Shown: positions 11,894-24,186, counted from the first letter of the stretch. The stretch is DNA of 64,000 nt from Daedaleopsis sinensis (GCA_033807695.1 CM066310.1:2542001-2606000), one strand, 5' to 3'. Made by a program: numbers and translations. Notes: a model not told the origin generated them from the letters alone.

Positions 11894-14800
11894 TCAAAGC
11901 ACGCTCGGAAGGTCTACCGGGTCGCTTGGTATCGCAGTGTTATCCAGGGGGCGTGACCATTTATCTATACAGCCAGCAGCACTTTGTATCAGACGCTAGG
12001 ACAAACCTCCGTCTGAAGGCAGAAGGCACTCACCGGGACACGCGAGGAAGTAGTCGTCCATGGCGGTGACGAACCGTTCCTGGTACTCGTTCGGTGGGAT
12101 GACGGTGACCTCCTTGCCTGAGCCCGAATTCAGGCCCTGCTTGGCCTTATACTCGAGCGTCTTCGCAAATGTGTAACTCCCTGTCGTAAAAATGAGTGAA
12201 TGTTAGACATCGGCCGTGATATTGCTGGCAAATGTGCTCTGAGAGTTCCTACCAATGGTGTCGACGAGACCGCACACCATCTGCTTATTCTCCTCGTCGA
12301 TTCCCAGCAACAGACTGCGATGGCAAGTAAGCGACATGAAGCACAGCACGAGGCAAAGCAGACGCACGAGTAGTCCATAATATTGCTCTTTGCCAAGAAC
12401 TCGCAGTCGGCCTTGATGGCTTCCTGCAGCACGACCTTCGAGTGCGGCTGCACAAGCGTTAGCGCGCGCTGTTGCCCTGCGCCTACTCGTCAGCGTCCCG
12501 GAGCGTCGGATACACCAGGCGGATAGCGCACCTTCAATCCACTCGCCGTCGAAGAGCGTCTTAGAGTTCACGCCGGTGCTCGCCTTGACCTTGCGACCTT
12601 GGATGCCCTTCAGATCGAACGTCTTCGCGATCTTCTGGTCATAGAAGAGGTTCTCCATCACGAGTAGGTCAGCCTTGGCCTGCGTCGCCCCGGTCTCGAG
12701 GTTACGGATCTCGACGGTATAAAAACCGAGCAGCTTTGCGAGCACCGTCGGCCTGTTCGCCGTTGCCTCCATGTACTTGAAGTACGACGGGCCGAGGTCG
12801 ATCAGCACCTGCCTGGGAGCGAATCCGCGAACAGTTAGTATCAGCGTTTGCAGCTCGCACAAGCCATGGACCCGGTACTAGCCCAGTCCCCACGGGGTTG
12901 GGCAAGACACTCACAAGTCCGCAACGTTCCACGCATTGACGAGCGTCTTGATGATAAACCGGTTGTCCGTCGTCCGCCAGAAGTTCGACCGGCTCTTCCC
13001 GCCGTCCGCTGCCCAGTTCTCGCTCCGCGCCATGCTCTTCATGAACACATCCTCGACTCCGCACCGCCGCCGGAGTTGGTCGAACTGGTTCGCGTAGTAC
13101 ACCGTGCAGCTGAACCGGAGCCGTTTCCCGATCGTCCAGTCGTACTTGATGTGCGGCCGCTCGTCGATCGTCGGCGCGTCAGCGGAGAGCAGCCCGTGGT
13201 GCGGCACCCCCGCCGCGGGGCGCGGGCCGTCGGAGGGCTTCAGCACGTAGCGCATCGCGGACGTGAGCGAGTTGGCGAACGCGGAGGTGAACATGCTCCC
13301 GCTCTTAGACGGCGTCGGCGTCGGCGGGGGCTCGGACTCGGATGGGGACGGGATAGCACCCGCGCTGCTATGCACCTCCTGCGCGTCGCTGGCATCCTTC
13401 GGGGGGAGCGGAGGGGGCGTCACGATCCTGCTCATGCTGCCTGCCTCGTGGACGGTCGAGCCGTCGCTGTCAGACATTATGGAGGATGCCTTGCCCCTGC
13501 GGATGTTCGTCTCGACAAAGCCCGAGGACGAGCGGTGGCTGTCCGCAATAGAGGAGCGCGACTGGTTGAGCTTCGATACCGCCTCGAGGTCGTGCAGGAT
13601 CTTCCCAACGGCCTCGACCGCCTCTGACATCCCGCTCACATGGCCTCCAGCCGCAGCAGTGGAGAGCTCGACGGCAGGCTTTGCGCGCACGGATCGCGGG
13701 GTTTCTTGCCCGTTCAGCTTCCCGCTTGGGGGGGCCGTCGGGGTCAGCGTCGAGGATGATGCTGGCAACGCGATGTCTGAAGAGGCCTTCTGTCGCAAGA
13801 CGTCGCGGATAGCCATGAGCGAGACGGGTTCACGCGGGTGCTCCTTGCGGCTGATCACTGCAGAGTATGTCTCTGGCTCTTGCCAACCAGCGTCGTCTGT
13901 GTCTGGGTCGGGTGTCGGTATCGTCGACCCGGACACCAATCGCTTGAACGACTCGCCAGCCCGGAAGAACGACGGCCGGGGCGCTGTTGGAGTGCCGGGT
14001 GGCGCTAAGGGTGCGGACGTGCGCGAACCACTCATGTTCGACAGCTCTTGCTGGTAGTCTGCGGTGCTACAAGCCAAACTTAAATGCGATATTTGCCGGC
14101 TAGAGGTAGCAATGCTCACCTCAAGGTGAATGCAATGATACTCCCCCAGTCGTCCTCCCGCACAATCACGTTTCCGCCAGGGACCGCATGACATCCGCCC
14201 TTCCACCATTCCGGCTCCGGTGCAACGGGCGCTTCCGTAAAAGTAGAGGGTGTTTGCGTCGAGTGTTTCTTCTCCCATGCTGCCAGCCGCCTCGTTGCGC
14301 CCCGCGCGGCCGTCACGAACGACCTCCGAACGTCGTTCAGACTCTTCTCAGGGGTCTTCGCGAGTTCTGCGTACAACTCTTGCTCAGTGCGCTGGAACTT
14401 GTGTCGCAATCCCGCGAGCAAGTGCAGCGAGTCTCCGTCCTCAGTCGTAAAGGTAGTCGTCGTGGTTGCGGTCGTAATATCGGTGTTGGTCGTCAGAACG
14501 GATGTTGTCGCAGAAGGGGCATCAAATGCAAATGCAGCGTCGGTTGCTCGTATTTGCCCGGGCAAGAACGGATACGAGGTGCTCGCCGCAGGGTTAGCTC
14601 GCGGGGTAGGCGTGATGGGTGTGCTAGGAGGCGGCATGGGCCGGATAGTCGGCGTATCCATCCCATCCTCGTTGTACGCGTCGTCTATTGAAGGCAGACG
14701 CGGGAGGGACTTGTGGAAAGTACTAGGATGATCTGCAATAAATCTGTCCTCCTGCACGCCGTTGAGTACGGGCAGTAAGTACTCGTGCGAGGAACTTACC

Positions 14801-17161
14801 AATTGATCCATGTGTTCCGACATGCCCTGCCACCACTTCATGATCTCCCGACGAAGGGCGCGGTGAGCATCGCTCGGAGTGGCAAACTTGGACACCTTCT
14901 GCTCTGCACTATTCTGTGGCTTCTTCTCTGCTCTCCGCCTGAGTATCTGCAATCTCGGTACGCGGACCTCGAAGACGTCCTTGATCTCTGCCAGCGTGAG
15001 CGTCACCGTGCAACCCTGGTGCGAGAAGCGACGAATGATGTTGAAGCGAGATTGCGGAATGGGGGAGTTGGACCCGGACCACGGCTTTGCGGGGAACGCT
15101 GTATGTTCGCAGAGGGACGGGCTCAGATTGTGAATCGATGTGGAGTAGACGAGCAACTCGAGGTACTTCGCGAACGAAAACATGCTGCGAGTGTCACCGC
15201 TCAGTTAGACCAAGTCAACATCCACAACCGTCAAAACCCACTATGTTCCGTCGTGCATGACCGCCTTCGGTGTCTCCTTACCGCAGATCGCGCAGCTCTG
15301 CCACATCCGAACGAGATCATCCGAGGTGGACGCCTCGCTTGGGGTTGGCAGCGCGATAGTGGCAATCATCCGTACACAGCCATGCATCCACCGCATGTCA
15401 TGGTCCCCGCGCTGGAAATGACATTCAGGGTGGTGACAAGGGTCCTCGGCGGTAGTGCACCATCGCACGATAGCTTCTCCGAGCGACTCGTCCCAGTGCT
15501 CTCCACATCGATAGTATCGGTAGTGTATCCACTTGCGCCGGAACCCACAGCACGCTATCCGAAGGGACGAGTTGACTTCTAGCGAGGACGTGTCGGACTT
15601 GTTCGGCGTGGGGGGCGGGGAAAGCAGCGCACTCGCCGAAGTCCCTGGCACCTGCTCGGAATAGAGAACGGTAAAGCCTTGGTGCTGGACGAATCCGTGC
15701 ATGCCAACCATAGTTGTTCCAAGACTCTCCTTACTCTGCCAGCCGAGAAGACTACTTAAAGCCGCTTTCTCGTCGCCAACGAGCCGTCTGTTGGGATCCT
15801 TCGCCTCTTGCTCCGCAATCGCGAGCAGGAACCTAGGCGGATGGAATACCACACCAGGAGAGGTCGACATCAGGTCCTTCCAAGAGTCGATACGCCGCAA
15901 AGCTGCCGCCCAGGTAGTCCGATTGGATTCGGTCGATTCTTCCGAGGCACGCGACGAAACCGAAGAGAGAAGGGATATTCTGCGGGCAAGGAACCCGCCA
16001 TCGGGACCGTGTGGCATGGTCGTGTGTCTTGCGAACCTTGGGCTAATTTCAAGAGACCCTCGGCGAGCCATGACGGGGGCGACATGCGAGGCACGGTTGA
16101 GCAAGTCTTCCGTCTTCTTGGACAGGAATGACCATAGCCCGGCCCCAGAGTCGCGCTTGCTCTTGTCCTTGGCATCCGTGGTGTGTGACGGGCGTTCTGG
16201 AGTAGTGGGGAACGACGGCAAGTGGGGGATCGCAGGCTTCGGGTAGTGGAGTTCAACATGCGAGTTGCTCAGCAGGTCTTGCTCGAGTAGGAGAGACAGG
16301 TAGGTGTAGACAGCAAGCCGAAGAACTCTGCAGAGCGCATGGTACTGCGTGTCCGAAGATAGCCCCTTGAGTTGGAAGGTCCCGCCGACCACCTGCAGGG
16401 GGTCCTCGCTCCCTAGTAGGCACTCTGCAGAATACTTGGTCGTGTGCATGTGGACGAGGGTGGCGGTACTCACCGTCCCAGTTATCTAGGCCGTATAATA
16501 TTACCTCGCCTTTACCATCCTGGTCAGAGACACCCTTGGGCAGCACGAACTCGCCGATCCTGAACGAACAATGTACGGCGGAGCGCACGAGCTTGAACCC
16601 CATATCCTCCGTAGGCTCGGCCGACGGCGACCCCGCGACCGACAGCACGAGATGTTTCATGGATGGTTTCGGTGTCGGGATATACGGTCTGGATATGAAC
16701 TCACGCAGCTGCTCGAGAGACGCACCGCGTCGGTCGTCATTTGGCGGGTCCTCGACGTGCTGGTCCTCGACGACCGACTCCTTGAGCTTGCTGCGGCCCT
16801 TCGCGCTCCTGTTCTTCGCGAGCTCCTCCTGCTCCTTCTCCTTCTCCGCCTTCGCCCTCTCCTTCGCCCTTTTCCTCCCCTCCTCCTCGTGCTGCCGTCG
16901 GCGCAGATGTCTTGCGCGTCGGAAGCCCGCAAGCCACCCGCCCCGACTCAAGCTCGCGCCTAGCTCGTCCAGCGAGGCTCCGAGTCGTTCCGCCCATGTC
17001 TCTCGGTCGCGAATGTCGGGTTCTTCATCCAGAGCGCGTGAGATGAAGCGTTCGAGGTGTGCTCGAGCGTTAACGGTGAGGGTAAGGTTCCAGGAGACCT
17101 TTCGCGCCCGAGTGTCAGGGCTGCTTGGCAAATTTGGCAGTGGTTTCTCGTGCCCAGACAT
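11894..17161 (-). CDS. FAB1/PIKfyve-like phosphatidylinositol-3-phosphate 5-kinase
   Basis: Predicted to make PI(3,5)P2 on endosome/vacuole membranes. Nine exons: 16474-17161, 15242-16424, 14120-15184, 12915-14066, 12532-12812, 12368-12476, 12253-12314, 12034-12180, 11894-11964; 1,585 aa. An acidic/basic coiled-coil-like stretch (about 110-180) precedes a CCT/TCP1-like region (VVGGTFQLKG and following), the CAICGKET zinc-knuckle-like motif and FSFAKYLELL, all FAB1 hallmarks. A Ser/Thr/Pro-rich linker leads to the kinase: FSCTVYYANQFDQLRR, RFIIKTL (ATP-binding Lys), YFKYM, TFDLKGIQGRKV, NIMDYSLLLGID and CGLVDTIGSYTFAK. The end, CPDKWSRPL followed by a short tail, is recovered only by the last splice. 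No FYVE domain is encoded in these exons. The start at 17161 (MSGHEKPLP) was chosen; an in-frame ATG at 17287 would add a hydrophobic 42-residue extension. Confidence 0.88.
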
Positions 17162-17470
17162 CTGGTCGTGGGTCAGATAGTAGTCATGGATCAAGCCAAG
17201 GAGTCTTTCAGATGCAGCGACGAGAAAAAGGGGGGCTACGGCGAGGCAGAAGAAGAGTTTAAGCAAGACCAGGACTCGGCGCGTCATGCAGGTTCCGGTC
17301 AGGGTTGCGCGCAGCGCGTATCGGGTTCGGAAAGCACCTGACCTCTACACCACAGATCTGTTTCCACCACCCATGTGTACGTACAGAAATACACGCGGGC
17401 TATGTATAGCATTAAGAGCGCATCGTGTGCAGTGACACGGTCATATTCTACAATACTACAGACTGAGGTA
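17162..17470. other. spacer between FAB1-like and cyclophilin H genes
   Basis: Both neighbours run leftward, so this holds the cyclophilin 3' flank and the kinase promoter. It is pyrimidine-rich on the minus strand just before the kinase ATG. No other gene was seen. Confidence 0.5.
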
Positions 17471-19348
17471 CTACATTTCACCACATTCTGTACAGACATG
17501 AGCGTTGTGCCGAACACCGGGCAGGGGGAGAGGTACTGACCGACGATCTTCACTGTCAGCTTTGGACGATTGTTAGCACCCGTGGGCACGTTCTCAATCT
17601 TGCGGAGCGTGAGCATGCCGTCGATGACTCTTCCGAAGACGACATGCTTTCCGTCCAGGAAGTCGCACTTCGCGGTGGTGATAAAGAATTGGCACCCGTT
17701 GGTGTTCGGACCGGAGTTAGCCTGGGAGGTGAGGAGCCTTCAATACCGCGACGAGGCGCGTAAATGACGCGAAGTATGATTCATACCATAGACAGGAGAC
17801 CCGGTCCGGTGTGTTTCTCCTTGAAGTTCTCATCCTGCGGATATGTCAAGATGATCAGTCGACATCCATGACAGCGCTAAATAGACGGATGGAGGAGGCT
17901 CTCGCGCAGAGGCGGGAGGAAGGAAAGGCATGTGGAGCGGACTGGCTGGATAGGGTGGTCATCTATACGGCGTGCCTGAGTTCATCCTGCGGTGACGTTC
18001 GCGATACTCACAGGGAATTTGTCGCCATAAATCGAGAAAGAACCGGTGCCGTCGCCCTTCAAGAAGTCACCGCCTATGTGCGCACCGTCAGAAAATCTAC
18101 TCGCGAATATCGCGTAACACCACATGAAAGCATACCTTGACACATGAAGTTCGGCACTCTGATGACATGATAAGTTACACGACCAGTACGAGCTCTAGAT
18201 GAAAGGCACTTACACTCTAGATACAGACGCTACATCAGCAAGCATGGGCGAGGGAGCGGGTAATGATGCATAGAGAAACATACCGGTGGAAAGTCGCATT
18301 CTTGTAGCCTTGTGGCCTAGAATTTACCCTATACTCGCCCGTGCAAAGCTGTCGGAAGTTCTCAGCCGTTCTGGTGAATATTCAGCGTCAGGGTACTCGA
18401 CACACACACGTAAGTGAGGGCAGAACTTGTGAAGATGCGCTACGTAGACGGAGTCGGATGATGTAATCGCCTTTTTGGTGGTGTGGTTAACTACGATAGA
18501 ATGGTGTTTGCTAGATCTGACACTGCGCAAACGTAGAGACTCAAAAACCTTCTAGTCTCGTGCTCAACCAGTTAGGAAGCGTCTCAAAAAGGCAACGAGA
18601 GGGGAGAACGAGAAAGAGATGTGGTTGTAGGACATGTCTGTCTCGGTGCCCCTTCTCCGGCCCTATGTGGAGCGAGGCAGAGACGTGCATACAAGGGTTG
18701 GTTACGAGACCACTGCTCCCCATCTCCAAGGAAATACTTGCATGCATGCACGTAACGCGGCCCTCACGAGTAGGTTTCAGTTCCAACGGTTGTCCTTAAT
18801 CAAAGAACGATGCAGATATGTTGCTTCATGCGCCACACCCACGGTAGAATTCTGGCGGTCTGAACGCGTTCGTGTATATAAGAATGGCACTCACGAAGTG
18901 CACCACCGTGAAAGGTGAAAGGGATGTTATATTCCGGCACAACGAATCCTTTCTCCTGATACGAGGGCATTCATTGAGAGGCCGGTTACACTGGATAGTT
19001 TTCATCGTCCCGGAATACACCATGCCTATCCTGTCCCCACTGTTTGGCTGGGGCACGTCGTGGCTGGCACTCGTCCAGGACACACGATTTCTGTCCGTGT
19101 ACAGCCGTGCAGGAAATGATGCAACACTCGGAGAACGTGCAGATATATCGTCCATCGCTCTAGCCTCGCCCATCTGCAGATCTTGACCTTGACACAGTCT
19201 CCACAGGCAATTTTACAGGTAGAACGAAGACTTACTTGGGTACGATGTCACTGAACAGCTCCATCTTCATACGCCCCGCCGGAGTTTCGCCGATGTTGAC
19301 GTCCATAAAGACGATTGGTCGCGTCGTGCTTGTAGAGTTGGAAGACAT
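17471..19348 (-). CDS. cyclophilin H-type peptidyl-prolyl isomerase (U4/U6.U5 tri-snRNP)
   Basis: Prolyl isomerase of the CypH/PPIH group, which associates with the U4/U6 proteins Prp3/Prp4. Seven exons: 19236-19348, 18284-18370, 18136-18158, 18012-18073, 17787-17834, 17541-17721, 17471-17487; 176 aa, against 177 for human PPIH. Motifs: [78 protein letters not shown]. The 17-nt last exon restores ECGEM at the C-terminus, the CypH signature. The position usually Trp (DWLDGKH in human) is Phe here (DFLDGKH), which in cyclophilins weakens cyclosporin binding. Intron 1 is 865 nt, far longer than the others, and contains a MITE. It is divergently paired with dib1, 175 bp between start codons. Confidence 0.95.
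18553..18722. mobile_element. MITE, copy 2, inside cyclophilin H intron 1
   Basis: About 170 bp, related along its length to the element at 9306-9484 (shared AAAAGGCAACGAGA and TTGTAGGACATGTCT). Termini TAGTCTCGT / ACGAGACCA match the first copy. No identical direct repeat flanks it, so the insertion is older or the flanks have mutated. Confidence 0.7.
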
Positions 19349-19523
19349 GTTGAGGAGGAGGTCAAGATGATGCGCTGAATGAGGCTTGAGATCGTTGTGG
19401 TCGTCGCCGTCGTCGCCGTCAAGAAGCGTCCTCAACGACGCTGGACAAACAAGAGCAAACATACTACATGCAGCTCGCTGCGGGCCGCCCGGCACCCACC
19501 TCATCCTCCTGCCACTTGCCACC
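19349..19523. promoter_or_regulatory. bidirectional promoter between cyclophilin H and dib1
   Basis: Only 175 bp separate two outward-facing start codons, so both promoters must overlap here. There is no obvious TATA box. The sequence contains GTCGTCGCCG-type repeats near 19400-19420. The arrangement suggests co-regulation of two tri-snRNP genes. Confidence 0.65.
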
Positions 19524-20256
19524 ATGTCCTACTTCTTGCCTCACCTCCCATCTGGCTGGCACGTAGACGAAGCCATCAAGTCCGAGGAGGATCGCGTCGT
19601 CGTGCTGCGCTTCGGACACGACTGGGACAGCCAATGCATGACGATGGACGAGACGCTCTACGCCGTCGCAGACAAGGTGCAGAATTTCGCGGTCATCTAC
19701 CTCGTCGACATCACCGAGGTCCCGGACTTCAACAAGGTGCGTCTTCTGCAGCGTGGGGGCATGGCGTGTGGACATGGCATGGGGCGCGGATGGCGCTGAT
19801 GCGAGCGAGCAGATGTACGAACTGTATGACCCCTGCACGGTCATGTTCTTCTATCGGTGAGTCGCGAATCCCGTGCGCGCACGGAGAACAGAGGACTCAT
19901 CCCTTGCCCACCAGGAACAAGCATATCATGATTGATCTGGGGACTGGTAACAACAACAAAATGTACGTCCGGTCCTGCCATTCTCGAACCGATCTGTCGC
20001 TCACCTTGTGCGTCCCTCAGTAACTGGGCAATGGACAACAAGCAGGAGGTAAGAATATACCACCGCTGGCGATCGAGATCACCGTCGTGCTGAACTCTTC
20101 CCTCAGCTTATTGACATCATCGAGACTGTGTACCGCGGCGCTTCCAAGGGTCGTGGTCTTGTCGTTTCTCCCAAAGGTGCGTCACCATCCTGACATCCGG
20201 CCGGCAGTACGGACTAATGTCGTCGTCCAGATTACTCCACGCGCTACCGCTACTGA
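19524..20256 (+). CDS. dib1: U5 snRNP 15-kDa protein Dib1 (TXNL4A/Dim1)
   Basis: Thioredoxin-fold protein of the U5 snRNP and U4/U6.U5 tri-snRNP, essential for pre-mRNA splicing where studied. Six exons: 19524-19736, 19813-19856, 19915-19962, 20021-20048, 20107-20176, 20231-20256; 142 aa, matching the near-invariant family length. Recognisable sequence: MSYFLPHLPSGWHVDEAI, VVLRFGHDWDSQCM, IYLVDITEVPDFNK, CTVMFFYRNKHIMIDLGTG, INWAMDNKQE, and the end GRGLVVSPKDYSTRYRY. Introns are 50-76 nt. The thioredoxin active-site dithiol is absent, as usual for this family. It shares its upstream region with the cyclophilin H gene. Confidence 0.97.
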
Positions 20257-20469
20257 GGTAGTACTTGGCCTGTCTTCACGTGTGCGTCGTTCTATTTTGT
20301 GTAATCTTATCCTCGGAGTTCTTTGCTGTGTATCATCCATGTGCAATATACGTTGACAGTCGCGCGCTGGAACCGGACCTTCCGCATTGGAGAACCAGCA
20401 CTGTATTCTGTTTGCTGGTAATACGAGATGACAGACAGTGCCATGACATATAATCGAACAGAAAGCTCG

Positions 20470-21314
20470 CTATTTCCCTTTCATAATGCTGTCGATCCGC
20501 GCTTCGTGCACTTGTGCGCGCATGTCGGAGATGACGGGGAAGCCAATCATCAATGTTGTGATCAGGTATTGCGCCTGAGATGACGGTCAACGCCAGCAGA
20601 GTGAACGTGAGTGATAGAGATACGTACTCCCACGACAACGCCAGTACGGTGCTTCCTGCACAGGTGCAGAACATAGAGTCCCTCGAGTCCGTGCAGGACA
20701 ACAGCTAAGCCCCAGCAGAGATCGGTGGACCAAGGTGGCAGGTACGACAGGACGATGTTTCCGGGCTTGAATATGGGTGCGTATTCGGTGGCCGCCATGG
20801 AGGGTGCAAACGTCGAGTAGATGAGATACGACATCGCCACGATCGTCGTGATGAACTTGTTGCTCCATCGGAAAGATGTGATCTGGGGCGCGGGGATCTA
20901 TACGACAGGCGCGTCGAGGTCAGAACGAGGATCCTGGGCAAGAAGCGTGTACGACGCACCATGCCGAGCTGCTCCTCCGCTTCGCCCTTCATGCTCATCA
21001 GCCGCGGCTTCACCTCCTCGTACCCGGCCAGGGGCGGGTCGAACACGACTCTGCACTCCTTCGTCTCCTTGCTCCCTTTCGTCTGGTAGGTGAGCGTCAT
21101 GCCCTGCACCCGCCCATCCCCGCAGTCAGCTCTCTGGTCCTGTGCAGTCGGATGCAGATGGTGGACTCGCCTTCGTGTCGATCGCCGTCATCTTCGCAGT
21201 GGAGACCGCGGCGGCGACCTTGCCCCAGTACCGCACGTACGACACGAGCGTGTCCGGGTGGTTCGACATGTACATGCATAGGAAGCCTGACTTCTCCGCG
21301 ACCGGGTCTGCCAT
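20470..21314 (-). CDS. DUF2470-family membrane protein
   Basis: Function unknown. Four exons: 21171-21314, 20960-21103, 20628-20897, 20470-20574; 220 aa. The first 96 residues (MADPVAEKSGFL, MSNHPDTLVSYVRYWGKV, MTAIDTKGMTLTYQ, FDPPLAGYEEVKPRLMSMK) resemble the DUF2470 domain related to haem-oxygenase-like helix bundles. The rest has about four hydrophobic segments (for example ITTIVAMSYLIYSTFAP and WGLAVVLHGLEGLYVLHL), then a short basic tail ending RIDSIMKGK. The first intron begins GCGAGT after an AAG codon; only this GC-AG border keeps the frame, because GMTLTY must follow AIDTK. It is convergent with dib1, with 213 bp between stop codons. The family call is from memory of the motif pattern. 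Confidence 0.8.
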
Positions 21315-23120
21315 GTTGCGTGTGTCCTTCTGCTCTTGCTACAAGATGGATGTTGTGGGGTGCGCACTAAGCAGATGGCAGGACTAAGTAGCGAGAGACT
21401 GTGAGACTAGTCGACGCGCAAGCATAATAAGTAGTACGTGGAAGCTGCGTGGACGTGCGAGGAAGTCTCAGGTGCGGGGGAACTGACGGCCTACCACGGC
21501 GCGAGCGGCCGCGAGCCAATCACAGCCTGATGCTGACTGGGCTATCTTAGAACAGGTGAGCGCCTCGGAGCCATTAACTTTGTACTAGTACTTACCGTCA
21601 TCCCGAGCCTCAGCTACTAGCAAATATACGTACTTATTAAATTATCAAAGTTCGCCAGTACTACTAAGTGCTACCTTGTCCTCTCTGTAAGTACGAGAAG
21701 AGGGAGGTTGCATTTTAACTGTGTATTCTACATCAATAGTACTTTCCATTAAACATAGCCAGGTTCAAGTTGACCGGCTTCTCAGGCTGATCATGCTCGA
21801 AGAAAAACAACGTTGTCGTCATTTGGATCATCGTCTACTTCAACGGTATCAGCGGCGGAATCCGGAAGGCGCTGACAAGCTTTCGTTTTCCTTCAGGGAA
21901 CGCATGATCAGCCGTGAGCTGAGTCGCAAAAGCTAGGTCGCCAGCGCAGGCTCACGCGGCTTCTTCATCTACTTGGCACTCGCGCAGACTCACGCTCACA
22001 CTTACTAGAGATAGAGGTACTCGGAACCCTCACCGACATTCTGTTGTGCAACTCTACGCGTATCCGCAGCTCTCACTAGTTCATCCGACATGACGGTAGT
22101 ACTTCTGCTCACTAACTCAGGTGCTATGCGTGACTCTTTAGTAAGCAGAACAAGATGAGTCATAGTAGCTAGACTCTTCAATTTACTGCAGCTGCAAATA
22201 CTTGCACATATGCAGATACACTGCCTCGGGAGAGCCTGCGCAGTCCCAAATGGGGCTGCTGCGCTTCCGTCCACGATCACCTACGATCGGCGTGCAGTTA
22301 TTTTTGCCCTGTGTGTGCGTGTGTGGGTCCGAGTGTCCCATGTGTGCACATACCAGAGCACTTAATGCTGTGCTCTCTCCTATACGGCCTCATATGTGAC
22401 ATAGAACTTGCTTGGGGTTATCTAAGTTATGTCGCTCAACCACGTCGCCTGCCTGATTTGGATGGTTCGGGTATTCCCGAAGCTCAACGGACGTCGGAAG
22501 ACGTCGGAGTCGGTCGGACTGGTACCTGTCTCGCATCAGCGTTTGGCTCCACCTACGTAGCCGACGACCAGCAGCGACCGACCAGCAACGAGAGAGAGAA
22601 AAAGAGAGAAAGTCTTTATATTTGTACTACGTGAGACGCAGTACTAGCAGTGGTATCGTACATGATACTGAGATGTGATGTAACTAGTCTACGGTACTGC
22701 TATCGTATGGGGTGCATTGCCTCTAAGAGACGTTGTGTTATCGTTCTCGTGTGCGAGTCTAAGTATGTGCCGTATTGTGGTACTATAGCGTCCACCTAAA
22801 AATCCCTCCTTCTACTCCTCTGCTCTTCGTCGGCGGGTTGAAGCGGCGAGCGGCGAGCGGCGGTGTCGACGGCGGGCATACCCTGGGTTTGCTATTCGAA
22901 GTCGCTATTCGCAACTGCCACGTCTTCAAGTTCAAGGCCACGTCGCCAGTCTTCGTGAACCCCCGGTTGCGGTGGTTGTGATGCAACGGGACTCGTGACT
23001 CCATGTAGATCTTCGTTTAAAGTTGTACCGCCTTTTCCAGCCTTTTCCGGGAGCAGCACATCACTCGCAAATCTCAGTGTCAGCATAGATCAGCATTCCG
23101 TACTTATATCATGGCGGTTA

Positions 23121-23187
23121 CCGTTAGCGAGCAGGGTCTACATAGCAGGGTCAGGTCAAGATCAGACCTGACCCTGCTCGCCAACGG
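23121..23187. repeat. hairpin with two alternative stems
   Basis: Positions 23144-23157 and 23165-23178 form a perfect 14-bp stem with a 7-nt loop. The right side also pairs with 23121-23137 (16 of 17 positions), giving a mutually exclusive larger hairpin. No gene is adjacent. Confidence 0.7.
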
Positions 23188-24186
23188 TAGGCGGTACAAC
23201 TGGGAGGCATTTGTGGGCCGTGGCGCGAAAGGCTATTACGCACCCTCTCCGTCTGATGACACAGGATGACACCTCCTCCCGTAGACCTCGGATGATAGGC
23301 TACTTATTCGAATATGGCTGTTCAACGTCCGCGTCAACCTCCATATGCATGCCCCTCGACCTTTTTGTTACCAATATATAGGGGTGTTCAATCTTGTTCG
23401 TTTGTTCGCCGAACGAACACAATTGAGAACACCTAATACTTGTGTCTGCTGCAGGACTTATTTTGAAATCCTTACTAAGCCCAGGCGTCCTAGTGATCTG
23501 CGAGTGATCTGCCAAGCTGAAAAGCAACGCTGACGTCATCACGACACTCCCGGTATGTTGACTTAAGTATCGATGAAATTGCTTGGCCACGATCGAAGAT
23601 CTTCACTTAGATGTGGAGGAGGAGCTCTAAGAAGAGGAGGATAAGTTCAGCGGGTTCCAGATAGTACTTCGCTGGGCTGTACTTTGGGCTGTACGCAGTC
23701 CTTTCGCTCATATGCTCTCATATGCTATCTGCCAAAAGAAGATGTCATCTGACTCCTGCATCCTCCTCGCTTCTGTTCAGATTAGTCATGGCCTCCAGGT
23801 CTCAGTCTGATGGCTGTGTTGAATGCGCACGATGGCCGCGATCGAAATAAGGGCTAATAAGGGGCGGCCGTCAACAGGTTAGCTGGTGGCGACCGGGATT
23901 CTGTAATCCGCCCAGACCTTCTCCGCTCGTCCCCTCGATTAAGTGATCTTAAGTTATACGTAAGTATGTACACTGTACTTACCACGACGATTAAGGGCGA
24001 AATATTGATGGCGATTACTGCTCTTAATCTTTCCTTTTCCGACCTCAGGCCTCAAAGCGTACTTATGGTCTGATGGCGCGTAAACGTAGGTAAACGTCGT
24101 AAGTACCCGGCCTTGTGCTCCGCCCTGATCGAGCACCGCGTCCGCCATGTCTCAGTCGGGGCGATCCTCAGCGCTCAGCGTTCACC

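Noticed and set aside
12848..14057. Long plus-strand frames (259 and 264 codons) under the lipid kinase
   Set aside because: Mirror frames of GC-rich kinase exons; the minus-strand protein has recognisable motifs and consistent splicing, these have none.
20700..21190. Plus-strand frames opposite the DUF2470 gene
   Set aside because: Antisense shadows with no splice or motif support.
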